This document shows positions 40,075-52,827 of a stretch of DNA of 64,000 bases, piece after piece. The DNA is taken from assembly GCF_000513955.1 (NCBI RefSeq), contig NZ_AZUZ01000010.1, positions 40,707 through 104,706 of the forward strand. The letters are read 5' to 3'. Numbering within the stretch: position 1 is the stretch's first letter; each line of letters starts with the position of its first letter. The notes beneath the pieces are model-generated. The model ran no database searches and had not been told where the DNA came from. It saw only the letters and a list, made by a program, of their open reading frames with translations. The DNA is from Pseudoxanthomonas suwonensis J47. GTDB taxonomy: Bacteria; Pseudomonadota; Gammaproteobacteria; Xanthomonadales; Xanthomonadaceae. The position numbers and the translations under genes were made by a program.

Positions 40075-40206
40075 GGAAGTGCTCCAGGACAGGAATGCGA
40101 CCGAGTGTAGGCAGCGCCCCCGGTCGATTCAAGAACGAATGCAGGCCGGAGCGCGCAGTTGCCAGCGCGCGCACGTTTTCGCGCGCGGCACCGCGCCGCC
40201 GGCCGG

Positions 40207-40238
40207 AAAAAAACAAGGCCCGGCGATGCCGGGCCTTG
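40207..40238 (-). terminator. Intrinsic terminator of the OmpA gene
   Basis: On the minus strand CAAGGCCCGGC pairs with GCCGGGCCTTG around a 3-base loop, followed by seven T residues. It lies just after the OmpA stop. This is the clearest Rho-independent terminator in the window. Confidence 0.92.
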
Positions 40239-40261
40239 TGGTCTTGCAGCTTGGCGTCCGA

Positions 40262-41350
40262 TCAGTTCTGGACGTTCAGCTCGGTACGGCGGTTGGTCTC
40301 GCTCTTGCAGCCCGGCAGGGTCTGCGGGGTCGGCTCCAGCGGACGGCTCTCGCCGTAACCGATCGGGCCGGCCAGACGCGAGGCGTCGATGCCATTGCTG
40401 GTCAGGTAGTCGTACACGGTCTTGGCGCGACGCTCCGACAGCTTCTGGTTGTAGTCGTCCGGACCGCACAGGTCGGTGTGGCCGGCGACTTCAACGCGCA
40501 GCTCCGGATAGCGGCGCAGGATCTCGGTCGCCTCGCCCAGGATCGCCAGGGCGTCCGGACGCAGGGTGGCCTTGTCGAAGTCGAAGTTCACGCCCTTCAG
40601 GTCGATCGACACCGGGACCGGGCAGCCGTCCGGACCGACGATGGTGCCAGCCGGGGTGCCCGGGCAGCGGTCGTCGCAGTTGTTGACGCCGTCGCCGTCG
40701 TCATCCAGGTCGGCGCAGCTCGGGGCGACCGGGGTCGGGGCCGGCGGCGGGGCGGCGACCGGGGCCGGGCCCAGCGGGATCACCAGGCCGATCGAGGCCA
40801 GGACGTCGCCGAACCAGTCCTCGTTCGGGGCGTTGACGCTGCGGTCGTCGAAGTCGGCGCGGTAGGCGACTTCAGCGCGCACGGCGACGCGGCTGTCGAA
40901 GGTGGTCTGCAGGCCGACGCCGACCTTGGCGGCCAGGTTGCCTTCCTCGCGCTGCTGCGGCGAATCCGGGCTCGGGAACGCGTCCCACTCTTCCTCGGCG
41001 CGCTGGTAGCCGACGCCGAACAGGAAGTACGGGTTATACGCGCGGCCTTCCTGGATCAGGTGGCGGCGGAAGTCCAGCGAGACGCCGTACTGGCTCCAGT
41101 TGAGGTGGCGGTTGCTGTTCAGACCCGGGTTCTGGTGGTTCAGCTCGGCATCGAGCGACCAGTTCGGGCTGATGAACTTGCCCATGCCCAGGGCCAGGTA
41201 CGGGACGTCCTCGGTACCACGGTCGCTGTCCTGGAAGTTGAAACCCGCCGAACCGGTCAGGTACCAGCGGTCGTCGAACTCCTGCGCGGAAGCAGCCTGC
41301 GCAACGGCGAGGCCGCCGAGCAGCGCAGCGGTCAGAAGTTTCTTGTTCAT
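40262..41350 (-). CDS. OmpA family outer-membrane protein
   Basis: This 362-residue protein has a signal peptide (about 1-22, ending SAQ) and an N-terminal eight-stranded barrel (about 25-195, DDRWYLTGSAGFNF and NPYFLFGVGYQRA). A Pro-rich hinge follows, then an Asp-rich thrombospondin-type-3-like linker (DLDDDGDGVNNCDDRCPGTP). The C-terminal OmpA domain binds peptidoglycan (FDFDKATLRPDAL, VAGHTDLCGPDDYNQKLSERRA). It ties the outer membrane to the cell wall. ATG 41350 has AAGGAG upstream, and the longer frame is not used. Strong expression is suggested by the strong terminator. Confidence 0.95.
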   Translation of the reverse strand: MNKKLLTAALLGGLAVAQAASAQEFDDRWYLTGSAGFNFQDSDRGTEDVPYLALGMGKFISPNWSLDAELNHQNPGLNSNRHLNWSQYGVSLDFRRHLIQEGRAYNPYFLFGVGYQRAEEEWDAFPSPDSPQQREEGNLAAKVGVGLQTTFDSRVAVRAEVAYRADFDDRSVNAPNEDWFGDVLASIGLVIPLGPAPVAAPPPAPTPVAPSCADLDDDGDGVNNCDDRCPGTPAGTIVGPDGCPVPVSIDLKGVNFDFDKATLRPDALAILGEATEILRRYPELRVEVAGHTDLCGPDDYNQKLSERRAKTVYDYLTSNGIDASRLAGPIGYGESRPLEPTPQTLPGCKSETNRRTELNVQN

Positions 41351-45193
<3,843 letters not shown>

Positions 45194-45621
45194 GGGGTCG
45201 GGCGCCCGCGGGAGGCCCGGAGCGCGTCGGCTGCCGGCCCTCTCCCCCTGCCCCTCTCCCGGTGGGAGGGGTGAAGGCGCGGTCGTTCAGGTGTGATGGC
45301 CGGCCGAGGAGCCGGAATCCGTTTCGCACAACTTGCTGAATACGCGAGGGATTTTTCCGCGCGCCTCACTTCCAGACCCTATGCCAGCAGCGCATGTCAA
45401 GCTGGCTCATTCAGTTTCGGTTGGGAAACCGGCACCTATCGTGCGCGCCAATTCGGGCCTGCCCCCCTCCCCTGGCAGGCCACCGCCGGCCCACCAAATT
45501 CGCCGGCAACCCGGGCGGCCCCGGAACCAATGGCCGCCTCCCCATGACGCCCCGCGTCGCCCCGGCAACGGACCCTCGTGTCCACCGCCAGGACGCCGCG
45601 CAGACGGAGCAAGGAGACAAC
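45194..45621. other. Intergenic region with palindromic repeat and a possible sigma-54 promoter
   Basis: No gene was found in these 428 bases. A copy of the CCCTCTCCC-type palindrome lies at 45238-45270. Further on, an inverted repeat GTTTC/GAAAC (45414-45429) precedes a GG-N10-GC pair (45431-45444, GGCAC then GTGC). This spacing and partial match fit a sigma-54 -24/-12 promoter pointing at the hydrolase gene, but the match is imperfect. Confidence 0.35.
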
Positions 45622-46077
45622 ATGAAACTGGCGTGGATCCTCTGGCTGTCGCAGCTCCTGCCGCAGCCGGCCGCCGACTCGCTGTGCCTCAGCACCACCG
45701 TCTACCTGGAAGCGCGCGACCAGAGCGTCCGCGGCCAGGAAGCGGTCGCCGAGGTCGCCCTGCGCCGCCGCGACAGCGGCCTGTGGGGCAATTCGATGTG
45801 CGACGTGGTCACCGCGCGCAAGCAGTTCGCGCCGACCATCGTCTCGCCCAACACCCGCCTTGCCAACCTCAAGGCCTGGGACCGCTCCGTGGACGTGGCC
45901 CTGCGCGCCGAGCGCAACTGGGCCCTGCCGGTGGGCCAGCGCCGCGAGATCGTGCCTGGCGCCAGCCACTTCGCCGCGCACGCCATCGCCAGCCCGGCGT
46001 GGAGCAACGCCTACCAGGTGGCGACGATCGGCGACCACACCTTCTACCGGGTGCAGCGCCTCAAGCCGCGCACCTGA
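45622..46077 (+). CDS. Small cell-wall hydrolase (SleB-like, Hydrolase_2)
   Basis: This is a 151-residue protein with a short hydrophobic N-terminus (KLAWILWLSQLLPQPAADS), possibly a signal peptide. It consists almost wholly of a SleB-type cell-wall hydrolase domain: TTVYLEARDQSVRGQEAVAEVALRR contains the catalytic glutamate, CDVVTARKQF follows, and PGASHFAAHAIASPAW holds the later conserved part. SleB enzymes are lytic transglycosylases on peptidoglycan. AAGGAG precedes ATG 45622, so the longer upstream frame is rejected. No peptidoglycan-binding domain is present. Confidence 0.8.
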   Translation: MKLAWILWLSQLLPQPAADSLCLSTTVYLEARDQSVRGQEAVAEVALRRRDSGLWGNSMCDVVTARKQFAPTIVSPNTRLANLKAWDRSVDVALRAERNWALPVGQRREIVPGASHFAAHAIASPAWSNAYQVATIGDHTFYRVQRLKPRT

Positions 46078-46136
46078 GCCCGCGCAGGCCGGCGCGCTCG
46101 CGGGCCGTCCTGTCGCCCCCTGCACGCTGGATGGCC

Positions 46137-46160
46137 GACCCGCGATAATCGCGGGTCTTT
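46137..46160 (+). terminator. Intrinsic terminator of the cell-wall hydrolase gene
   Basis: GACCCGCGA (46137-46145) pairs with TCGCGGGTC (46149-46157) around TAA, followed by TTT. It lies 60 bases after the hydrolase stop and 30 before the GST start. Its GATAAT could also serve as a -10 box for the GST gene. Confidence 0.72.
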
Positions 46161-46189
46161 CCATCCCGATCCCAAGTGCAGGGGAATAC

Positions 46190-46801
46190 ATGAAGCTCTA
46201 CACCAAGCCCGGTGCCTGCTCGACCGCCGTCCACATCGACCTGTGCTGGACCGGCCAGCCGTTCGAGCTCCAGGTGGTCGACGCCGACTACATGAAGTCG
46301 CCGCAATTCCGCGCGCTCAACCCGTCCGGCGCGGTGCCGGTGCTGGTGGACGGCGACTTCGTCCTGACCCAGAACGCCGCCATCGTCGGCTACGTGGCCG
46401 ACAGCTTCCCGCAGGCGGGCCTGGCCGGCGACGGCAGCGCGCGCCAGCGCGCCGAGGCGGCCCGCTGGCTGGCCTTCGTCAATTCCGACCTGCACCCGGC
46501 GTTCAAGCCGATCTTCGGCCCCGGCAACTACATCGAGGACCCGGCCCAGCACGACGCACTCAAGGCCGCCGCGCGCAAGCGCGTGCGCAGCCTGTTCGAG
46601 GTCGCCGACCGCCAGCTGGCCGGCCGCGAGTGGCTGGCCGGCTTCCGCAGCTACGCCGATCCGTACCTGTACGTCACTACGCGCTGGGCCGACCGCGTCG
46701 GCGTCGACCTGTCCGGCCTGGAGCACCTGGCCGCGTTCCGCGCGCGCATGGATGCCGACGCCGGCGTGCAGCAGGCGCTGAAGGCCGAAGGCCTGGCCTG
46801 A
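46190..46801 (+). CDS. Glutathione S-transferase
   Basis: This 203-residue cytoplasmic protein has an N-terminal thioredoxin-like domain (1-75, MKLYTKPGACSTAVHIDL, with NPSGAVPVLVDGD and QNAAIVGYV for glutathione binding) and an all-helical C-terminal domain. The Cys at about residue 9 (GACS) marks the bacterial beta-class GST type. A physiological substrate is not evident. AGGGG precedes the ATG. It is convergent with the unknown gene at 46854. Confidence 0.92.
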   Translation: MKLYTKPGACSTAVHIDLCWTGQPFELQVVDADYMKSPQFRALNPSGAVPVLVDGDFVLTQNAAIVGYVADSFPQAGLAGDGSARQRAEAARWLAFVNSDLHPAFKPIFGPGNYIEDPAQHDALKAAARKRVRSLFEVADRQLAGREWLAGFRSYADPYLYVTTRWADRVGVDLSGLEHLAAFRARMDADAGVQQALKAEGLA

Positions 46802-46823
46802 TCGGGCCAGCCCCGGCGAAGAC

Positions 46824-46849
46824 CCGCGGCCGGCACGCGCCGGCCGCGG
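46824..46849. terminator. Strong GC hairpin between convergent GST and unknown gene
   Basis: CCGCGGCCGGC (46824-46834) and GCCGGCCGCGG (46839-46849) form an 11-bp perfect stem with an ACGC loop, followed on the plus strand by CCGTTT. It lies between convergent stops and probably ends transcription from both sides. Confidence 0.5.
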
Positions 46850-46853
46850 CCGT

Positions 46854-47435
46854 TTACGAGGCGGCGACCGGCGACAACGCCCGCAGCCAGTCCGACGCGA
46901 AGGTTTCGCCCTTGGCCTTGGCCAGGGCCTCGCGGAACTCCGGCAGCAGCTCTTCCAGTTCGTCGGCGGTCGTGCAGCGTTCGATCTTCAGCTGCATGAA
47001 ATAGCCGCGCAGGCCCAGGTGGGCGCGCACGGCCTCGCTCATCTTCTCGTACAGCAGGATGTACTTGCCCGACTGCGCCGCCGAGGCGTCGTCGGCTTCC
47101 TGCGCTTCCGCCACCGCCTGCGCCTCGAGGGCGGCGACCGCCGCCGCTTCCGCGGTATCCGTTGCCGGCGCCGCGCCCCCGCGCGGCGTCACCACGTCGA
47201 CCACGCCGGCGGCGTTGAAGCCGGCCGGCACCAGTTCGATCAGCCCCTCGAGTGCCAGCTGCTCCAGCGTGTCCGGTGGAGCCTTCATGTCGTTGATCAG
47301 CGCACGCAGCTGGGCTGGCGTGCGCTGGCCATCGACCATCAACAGGATCGTGCGCAGCTGCGTCGGCAGCTTGCGCGTTCTCTGGCTGATTTCTTCCCTA
47401 CCGGCCTCTGTCTTTCGATACATCACCTCGCGCAT
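46854..47435 (-). CDS. Conserved-looking protein of unknown function downstream of prpC
   Basis: This 193-residue protein has no recognised domain. An N-terminal basic region (MYRKTEAGREEISQRTRKLPTQ) leads into a likely helical DNA-binding-like fold (about 25-75). An Ala-rich low-complexity linker (about 90-115) joins it to a C-terminal helical region (YEKMSEAVRAHLGLRGYFMQLKIE). There is no signal peptide or membrane helix. A second start lies four codons in (47423). It begins 39 bases after prpC on the same strand, so it may belong to the prp transcript. Winged-helix character is a guess from the pattern only. Confidence 0.6.
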   Translation of the reverse strand: MREVMYRKTEAGREEISQRTRKLPTQLRTILLMVDGQRTPAQLRALINDMKAPPDTLEQLALEGLIELVPAGFNAAGVVDVVTPRGGAAPATDTAEAAAVAALEAQAVAEAQEADDASAAQSGKYILLYEKMSEAVRAHLGLRGYFMQLKIERCTTADELEELLPEFREALAKAKGETFASDWLRALSPVAAS

Positions 47436-47474
47436 GGTCCCCCCTAAGGCGTCTGCGCATTGCCGTGATCCTCT

Positions 47475-48635
47475 TCATCCCCGCCGATCCATCGGAACGA
47501 ACTCCTGGTCCTCAGGCCCCGTGTAGTTGGCGCTGGGCCGGATGATCTTGCCATCGATCCGCTGCTCGATTACATGGGCACTCCAGCCGGCGGTACGGGC
47601 GATCACGAAAAGAGGGGTAAACATGCTCGTGGGTACGCCCATCATGTGGTAGCTGACGGCGCTGAACCAGTCGAGGTTCGGGAACATTTTCTTGATCTCC
47701 CACATAACTGCCTCCAACCGCTCGGCAATGTCGTACATCTTCATGTTCGACTGCTCGGCGGACAGCTCCTGGGCGACCTGCTTGATGACCTCGTTGCGCG
47801 GGTCGGAAACGGTGTACACCGGGTGGCCGAAACCGATCACCACCTCCTTGCGCTCCACACGGGCGCGTATGTCGGCTTCCGCCTGGTCCGGCGTCTCGTA
47901 GCGCTTCTGCACCTCGAACGCGACCTCGTTGGCGCCGCCGTGCTTGGGACCGCGCAGCGCGCCGATGGCGCCGGCGATGCAGCTGTACATGTCCGAGCCG
48001 GTGCCGGCGATCACGCGCGCGGTGAAGGTCGAGGCGTTGAACTCGTGCTCGGCGTAGAGGACCAGCGAGGTGTGCATCGCCTTGACCCACGACTCGCGCG
48101 GCTTCTCGCCGTGCAGCAGGTGCAGGAAGTGGCCGCCGATCGAATCCTCGTCGCTGTCCAGGTCGATGCGCACGCCGTTGTGGCTGTAGTGGTACCAGTA
48201 CAGCAGCATCGGGCCGAGCGAGGCCATCAGCTTGTCGGCGATGTCGCGCGCGCCCGGATGGTTGTGGTCGTCCTTTTCCGGCGCCAGGCAGCCGAGCACC
48301 GACACGCCGGTGCGCATCACGTCCATCGGGTGCGCCGACGGCGGCAGCTGTTCCAGCGCGGCGCGCACGCCGGCCGGAACGCCGCGCAGGGCCTTCAGCT
48401 TGGCCTTGTAGCCGGCCAGTTCGGCGCGGTTGGGCAGCTTGCCGTGGACCAGCAGGTAGGCGACTTCCTCGAATTCGCAGGCGCGGGCCAGGTCGAGGAT
48501 GTCGTAGCCGCGGTAGTGCAGGTCGTTGCCGCTGCGGCCGACGGTGCACAGGGCGGTGTTGCCGGCGGCGGTGCCGGACAGGGCGACGGACTTCTTCGGC
48601 TTGAACGGCGTGGCGGGGGCGGTGGTCTCGCTCAT
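47475..48635 (-). CDS. prpC: 2-methylcitrate synthase
   Basis: This 386-residue enzyme condenses propionyl-CoA with oxaloacetate in the methylcitrate cycle. The citrate synthase-fold residues are all present: [11 protein letters not shown] (His), [14 protein letters not shown] (His) and [13 protein letters not shown] (Asp). The short N-terminus and neighbouring prpB favour prpC over the TCA enzyme. An ATG lies two codons upstream (48641), but the AGGAG is one base from it and seven from 48635, so the latter is chosen. It lies 52 bases after prpB. Confidence 0.93.
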   Translation of the reverse strand: MSETTAPATPFKPKKSVALSGTAAGNTALCTVGRSGNDLHYRGYDILDLARACEFEEVAYLLVHGKLPNRAELAGYKAKLKALRGVPAGVRAALEQLPPSAHPMDVMRTGVSVLGCLAPEKDDHNHPGARDIADKLMASLGPMLLYWYHYSHNGVRIDLDSDEDSIGGHFLHLLHGEKPRESWVKAMHTSLVLYAEHEFNASTFTARVIAGTGSDMYSCIAGAIGALRGPKHGGANEVAFEVQKRYETPDQAEADIRARVERKEVVIGFGHPVYTVSDPRNEVIKQVAQELSAEQSNMKMYDIAERLEAVMWEIKKMFPNLDWFSAVSYHMMGVPTSMFTPLFVIARTAGWSAHVIEQRIDGKIIRPSANYTGPEDQEFVPMDRRG

Positions 48636-48687
48636 CTTCATGCTCCTGGTTCGGGGGCCCGGCCGCCTCGGCGCCGGGCTGGATGCG

Positions 48688-49572
48688 TCACTTCTTCGCG
48701 GCGAACAGCGCGTCGAGCTTCTGCTCGAAGGCGTGGTAGCCGATGCGGTCGTACAGCTCCTCGCGGGTCTGCATCGTCCCGACCACGTTCTTCTGGTGGC
48801 CGTCGCGGCGGATCGACTGGTAGACGTTCTCGGCGGCCTTGTTGGCGGCGCGGAACGCCGACAGCGGGAACAGCTGGATGGCGACGCCGGCCGAGGCCAG
48901 CTCCTCGCGCGAGAACAGCGGGGTCTTGCCGAACTCGGTGATGTTGGCCAGCACCGGCACCTTCACCGCGTCGACGAAGCGGCGGTAGGTATCCAGGTCG
49001 TAGGCGGCCTCGGCGAAGATGCCGTCGGCGCCGGCTTCCACGCAGGCGATGGCACGCTCGATCGCCGCATCCACGCCGTCGACCTGGATCGCGTCGGTGC
49101 GCGCGATCAGGAAGAAGTCCGGATCGGTCTTGGCATCGGCCGCGGCCTTGACCCGGTCGACCATCTCGCCCTGGGTCACGATCTCCTTGCCGGGGCGGTG
49201 GCCGCAGCGCTTGGCGCCGACCTGGTCCTCGATGTGGCACGCCGCGGCGCCGGCCTTGATCAGCGACTTGATCGTGCGCTCGATGTTGAACGCACTCGGG
49301 CCGAAGCCGGTGTCGATGTCGACCATCAGCGGCAGGTCGCACACGTCGGTGATGCGGCGCGTGTCGACCAGCACGTCCTCGAGCGTGTTGATGCCCAGGT
49401 CCGGCAGGCCGAGCGAACCGGCGGCGACGCCGCCACCGGACAGGTAGATCGCCTTGTAGCCGGCGCGCCTGGCCAGCAGGGCGTGGTTGGCGTTGATCGC
49501 GCCGATCACCTGCAGCGGGGATTCGGCGGCAAGGGCGGCGCGGAACTTCGCGCCCGGGGAAGAGATGGCCAT
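48688..49572 (-). CDS. prpB: 2-methylisocitrate lyase
   Basis: This 294-residue enzyme cleaves 2-methylisocitrate to pyruvate and succinate. The isocitrate-lyase-superfamily active loop is [10 protein letters not shown] (general-acid Cys), and metal residues lie in VDIDTGFG and [33 protein letters not shown] matches PrpB N-termini. ATG 49572 is the family start. It is the first gene of the prpB-prpC operon and is divergent from the HTH-citrate synthase gene. No prpD or acnD homologue lies in this window. Confidence 0.95.
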   Translation of the reverse strand: MAISSPGAKFRAALAAESPLQVIGAINANHALLARRAGYKAIYLSGGGVAAGSLGLPDLGINTLEDVLVDTRRITDVCDLPLMVDIDTGFGPSAFNIERTIKSLIKAGAAACHIEDQVGAKRCGHRPGKEIVTQGEMVDRVKAAADAKTDPDFFLIARTDAIQVDGVDAAIERAIACVEAGADGIFAEAAYDLDTYRRFVDAVKVPVLANITEFGKTPLFSREELASAGVAIQLFPLSAFRAANKAAENVYQSIRRDGHQKNVVGTMQTREELYDRIGYHAFEQKLDALFAAKK

Positions 49573-49636
49573 CGGAAGGTTTCCAGCGCGCGCGGGGAGT
49601 GCACGCGACGCCGGCAATGTGGCACCCTGTCACCGG

Positions 49637-49665
49637 TTGATCAATCTTGATCGTTCCAATCAATG
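49637..49665. promoter_or_regulatory. Candidate operator between prpB and the HTH-citrate synthase gene
   Basis: GATCAA-TC-TTGATC (49639-49652) is a perfect 6-2-6 inverted repeat, and TTGAT and ATCAA pair again across 49647-49663. It lies within the 101-base divergent promoter region, close to the HTH-fusion start. It is the natural binding-site candidate for that regulator. Confidence 0.5.
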
Positions 49666-49673
49666 ATTCCGGT

Positions 49674-50900
49674 ATGGACAGCGACCTGATCCCGGCCCCC
49701 GAAGCCTGCCGGATCCTCGGCATCAGCCCGGCCACGCTCTACGCCTACGTCAGCCGCGGCCTGCTCGAGTCGCGCCCGGGACACGACCACCGCAGCCGGG
49801 TCTACCGGCGCCAGGACGTCGAACGGCTGGCCCAGCGCAAGCGCCTGGGCCGCGGCCCGGCCCGCGGCGCCGCGCAGAGCCTGGACCGCGGCCTGCCGGT
49901 GCTGGAGACCCGGATCTCGCTGATCCGCCCGGACGGCCCCTACTACCGCGGCCGCTCGGCGGTGACCGCCGCCCATGCCGGCGCCACCCTGGAGGACACC
50001 GCCCGCCTGCTGTGGGACTGCGGCAGCCAGGACCCGTTCGCCAGCCCGCCGGGCGACTGGCCGGCGCGGGTCGCCCCGCTGGCCGGCGACACCTCGCTGC
50101 CGCCGCTGAGCCGGGCCATGGCGGCGATCCCGCTGCTGGCTCTGCACGTGCCCCACTCGTTCCAGGCCGACCAGCCCACCCGCCGCGCGGTGGCCGCCAC
50201 CCTGCTGCGGCAGAACGCCGCGCTGCTGGTCGCGCAGCGTCCGGCCGGCCCGGTGCACCACCTGCTCGGCGAGGCCTGGCGTCCCGGCGACGAGGCCTTC
50301 GCCAACCTGGTGCGCGCCGCGCTGGTGCTGTGCGCCGACCACGAACTCAACGTCTCCGCCTTCGCCGCGCGCGTGGTCGCCTCCACCGGCGCGCACCTGC
50401 ATGCCACCGTCTGCGCCGGCCTGGCCGCGCTGTCCGGCCCGCGCCATGGCGGCGCCACCGCGCGCGCCTTCGCCCTGATCGAGGACGCCAGCGCCAGCCA
50501 CGACCTGGAGCGTTTCATCGCCAGCCGCTGGCAGCGCGGCGAGGACCTGCCCGGCTTCGGCCACGCGCTCTATCCGCATGGCGATCCACGCGCCGGCGCG
50601 CTGCTGGCGATGCTGCGCGAGGCGCCGGTGGACGCGGCGAAGATGCGCCTGCTCGAAGCGGTGATCGAAGCGGCGGCCAAGGCCAGCGGACGCAAGCCGA
50701 ACGTCGACTTCCTGCTCGCCGCGATCTGCTGGACCCACGGCCTCGGCCCGGCGCCGGCGCTGTCGATGTTCGCCGCCGGACGGCTTGCCGGCTGGCTCGC
50801 GCACGCGCTCGAACAGCAGAGCCTGGGCCGCCTGATCCGTCCGCGCGCCCGCTACACCGGCCTGCAGCCGGACGCCGACGCCGACGTGCCGCACGACTGA
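49674..50900 (+). CDS. MerR-type HTH fused to a citrate synthase domain, putative prp regulator
   Basis: This is a 408-residue fusion. Residues 5-60 are a MerR/excisionase-like helix-turn-helix (APEACRILGISPATLYAYV, VYRRQDVERLAQRKR). Residues 75-400 are a citrate synthase domain with the catalytic triad retained: His258 (SGPRHGG), His297 (GFGHALYPHGDPR) and Asp345 (KPNVDFLLA). It is divergent from prpBC, with a dyad in the shared promoter region. I infer a sensor-regulator that binds 2-methylcitrate or propionyl-CoA; a purely enzymatic role is possible because the residues are intact. No clear ribosome-binding site precedes ATG 49674. Confidence 0.85.
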   Translation: MDSDLIPAPEACRILGISPATLYAYVSRGLLESRPGHDHRSRVYRRQDVERLAQRKRLGRGPARGAAQSLDRGLPVLETRISLIRPDGPYYRGRSAVTAAHAGATLEDTARLLWDCGSQDPFASPPGDWPARVAPLAGDTSLPPLSRAMAAIPLLALHVPHSFQADQPTRRAVAATLLRQNAALLVAQRPAGPVHHLLGEAWRPGDEAFANLVRAALVLCADHELNVSAFAARVVASTGAHLHATVCAGLAALSGPRHGGATARAFALIEDASASHDLERFIASRWQRGEDLPGFGHALYPHGDPRAGALLAMLREAPVDAAKMRLLEAVIEAAAKASGRKPNVDFLLAAICWTHGLGPAPALSMFAAGRLAGWLAHALEQQSLGRLIRPRARYTGLQPDADADVPHD

Positions 50901-50910
50901 CCCTCCGGGC

Positions 50911-52827
50911 TCAGCCCAGCTGCCGCCGCACCGCGCGCAGCAGTTCGTTGAGGTTGAACGGCTTGAGCAGCATGTCCATGCCCTCGCCGAGGAAGGCCGG
51001 ACGGTTCTGCGCGTTCTCCGCGTAGCCGGTGATGAACAGCACCGCGATCCCGGGATGGCGCTCGCGCACGCGATCGGCCAGTTCGCGGCCACTGATCCCC
51101 GGCAGGCCGACGTCGGTCAGCAGCAGGTCGAAGCGGCGCGCCGCCGCCGCCTGCTGCGCTTCGCCGGCATCGGCGCAGGCGACCACTTCGTAGCCGGCAT
51201 CCACCAGCACCTCATGGGACATGCCGCGCACCATCTCGTTGTCGTCCACCAGCAGGATGCTCTCGCCGCCGCCGCGCATGGCCACCGCCTCGACCGGCGC
51301 ATGCGGCGTGGCCTCGACGCCGCGCGGCAACAGCAGCTCGATGGTCGTGCCCTGGCCGACCACGCTGTGCACGCGTGCGGTGCCCCCGCTCTGGCGGGCG
51401 AAGCCGTAGGTCATCGACAGGCCCAGGCCGGTGCCCTGCCCGATCGGCTTGGTGGTGAAGAACGGCTCGAACACCTTGTCGACGATGTCCGCCGGGATGC
51501 CAGGGCCATCGTCGCTGACCCGCAGGCTTACGTATTCGCCCGGCGCCAGGTCGGCGGGCAGGGCCTCGGCCGGACGCACCGAGATCGTGATCCGGCCCAC
51601 GCCCTCCAGCGCGTCGCGGGCGTTGATCACCAGGTTCAGGACCACGGCCTCCAGCTGGTTGCCATCGGCGACCACGACCAGTGGCTGCTGCGGCAGGTCG
51701 AACTGCAGGGCGATGTTCTCGCCGATGGTGCGGGTCAGCAGCTCGCCCAGGCTGGCCACCCGCGCACCGAGGTCGAACGCGGTGGTGTCCAGCGACTGCT
51801 TGCGCGCGAACGCTAGCATGCGCTGGGTCAGCGCCGCCGCGCGGAAGGCGGAGGTGCTGGCGACGTCGGCGAAGCGCGGGATCCGCTCCAGCCGCCCGCT
51901 TTCCACCGCGGCGTTGATCATGTCCAGCGCGCCGATGATGCCGGTCAGCATGTTGTTGAAGTCGTGGGCGATGCCGCCGGTGAGCTTGCCGAGCGCATCC
52001 ATCTTCATCGCCTGCTGCAGCTCCAGCTCGGTGCGCTCGCGCTCGGCTATCTGCACCGCCAGCTCGCTGTTGGCCGAGTCCAGCCGCTTCCGGTGCTCCT
52101 GCTCGCGCGCGTGCTGTTCGGTCTGGTCCTCCACGTACAGCAGGCCGGCGCCGGCTTCCCTGTGCGGCGTCACCCGCCACTCGGTGACCCGGATACCGCG
52201 CAGGGTGTGCAGCCAGAACCGTCCCTTCCAGCTGGTGCCGTTGCGCAGGGCCTCGCGCAGCCCGGCGACCGGCTGGTCGGCGAACAGGCTGGACAGGTCG
52301 GTCGCACCCGCCTCGCCGAGCAGGCGGTTGAAGGCGTGGTTGGCCTCGCGCACGTCCAGGGCGCCGGTCACTACGGCGATCGGCGCGCCGATGTTCTCGA
52401 AGATCTCGCGGAAGCGCGCCTCGCTGGCATGCAGCGCGTCCTCGGCGCGGCGCACGCGCAGCAGGGTGCGCAGCGTGGCCAGCAGCACGTCGTGGTCCAC
52501 CGGATGCACCAGGTAGGCATCGGCGCCGGCGTCCAGGCCGGCGATCACGTCGCCGCTGGCGATCGAGGCCGCGGAGACATGGATCACCGGCAGCAGGCTG
52601 GTGGCCGGGTCCGCGCGCAGCGTACGCACCAGGTCGAAACCGCTCATGTCCGGCAGGTTCACGTCCAGCACCAGCGCGTCGTACTGCGCGTCGGCCAGCC
52701 ACTGCTGGCCCTCGGTGCCGGTGCCGGCCTCGTCCACGCTGAAGCCATGTCTTTCGAGCACGCGCCGCACCGAGTAGCGGGTGGCGGCATTGTCGTCGAC
52801 CACCAGGATCCGGTTAGCCCCCGTCAT
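50911..52827 (-). CDS. Hybrid sensor histidine kinase/response regulator of the stressosome operon
   Basis: This 638-residue soluble kinase has, in order, a receiver domain (about 5-125, Asp55 in LVLDVNLPD), a PAS domain (about 135-245) and a coiled segment. The HisKA domain (AHDFNNMLTGI), HATPase (DGPGIPADIVDKVFEPFF, GTGLGLSM) and a second receiver (LLVDDNEMVRG, LLTDVGLPG) follow. It has no membrane helix. Having a receiver at both ends suggests it takes phosphate from another kinase, probably the adjacent one, and passes it on. The start overlaps the upstream kinase by 14 bases, with GGAGGAG before it. It is the last gene of the rsb operon. Confidence 0.9.
   Translation of the reverse strand: MTGANRILVVDDNAATRYSVRRVLERHGFSVDEAGTGTEGQQWLADAQYDALVLDVNLPDMSGFDLVRTLRADPATSLLPVIHVSAASIASGDVIAGLDAGADAYLVHPVDHDVLLATLRTLLRVRRAEDALHASEARFREIFENIGAPIAVVTGALDVREANHAFNRLLGEAGATDLSSLFADQPVAGLREALRNGTSWKGRFWLHTLRGIRVTEWRVTPHREAGAGLLYVEDQTEQHAREQEHRKRLDSANSELAVQIAERERTELELQQAMKMDALGKLTGGIAHDFNNMLTGIIGALDMINAAVESGRLERIPRFADVASTSAFRAAALTQRMLAFARKQSLDTTAFDLGARVASLGELLTRTIGENIALQFDLPQQPLVVVADGNQLEAVVLNLVINARDALEGVGRITISVRPAEALPADLAPGEYVSLRVSDDGPGIPADIVDKVFEPFFTTKPIGQGTGLGLSMTYGFARQSGGTARVHSVVGQGTTIELLLPRGVEATPHAPVEAVAMRGGGESILLVDDNEMVRGMSHEVLVDAGYEVVACADAGEAQQAAAARRFDLLLTDVGLPGISGRELADRVRERHPGIAVLFITGYAENAQNRPAFLGEGMDMLLKPFNLNELLRAVRRQLG

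Noticed and set aside
49647..49673. TTG start giving nine extra residues on the HTH-citrate synthase
   Set aside because: The extra residues overlap the operator-like dyad and no ribosome-binding site supports TTG; the HTH begins right after ATG 49674.
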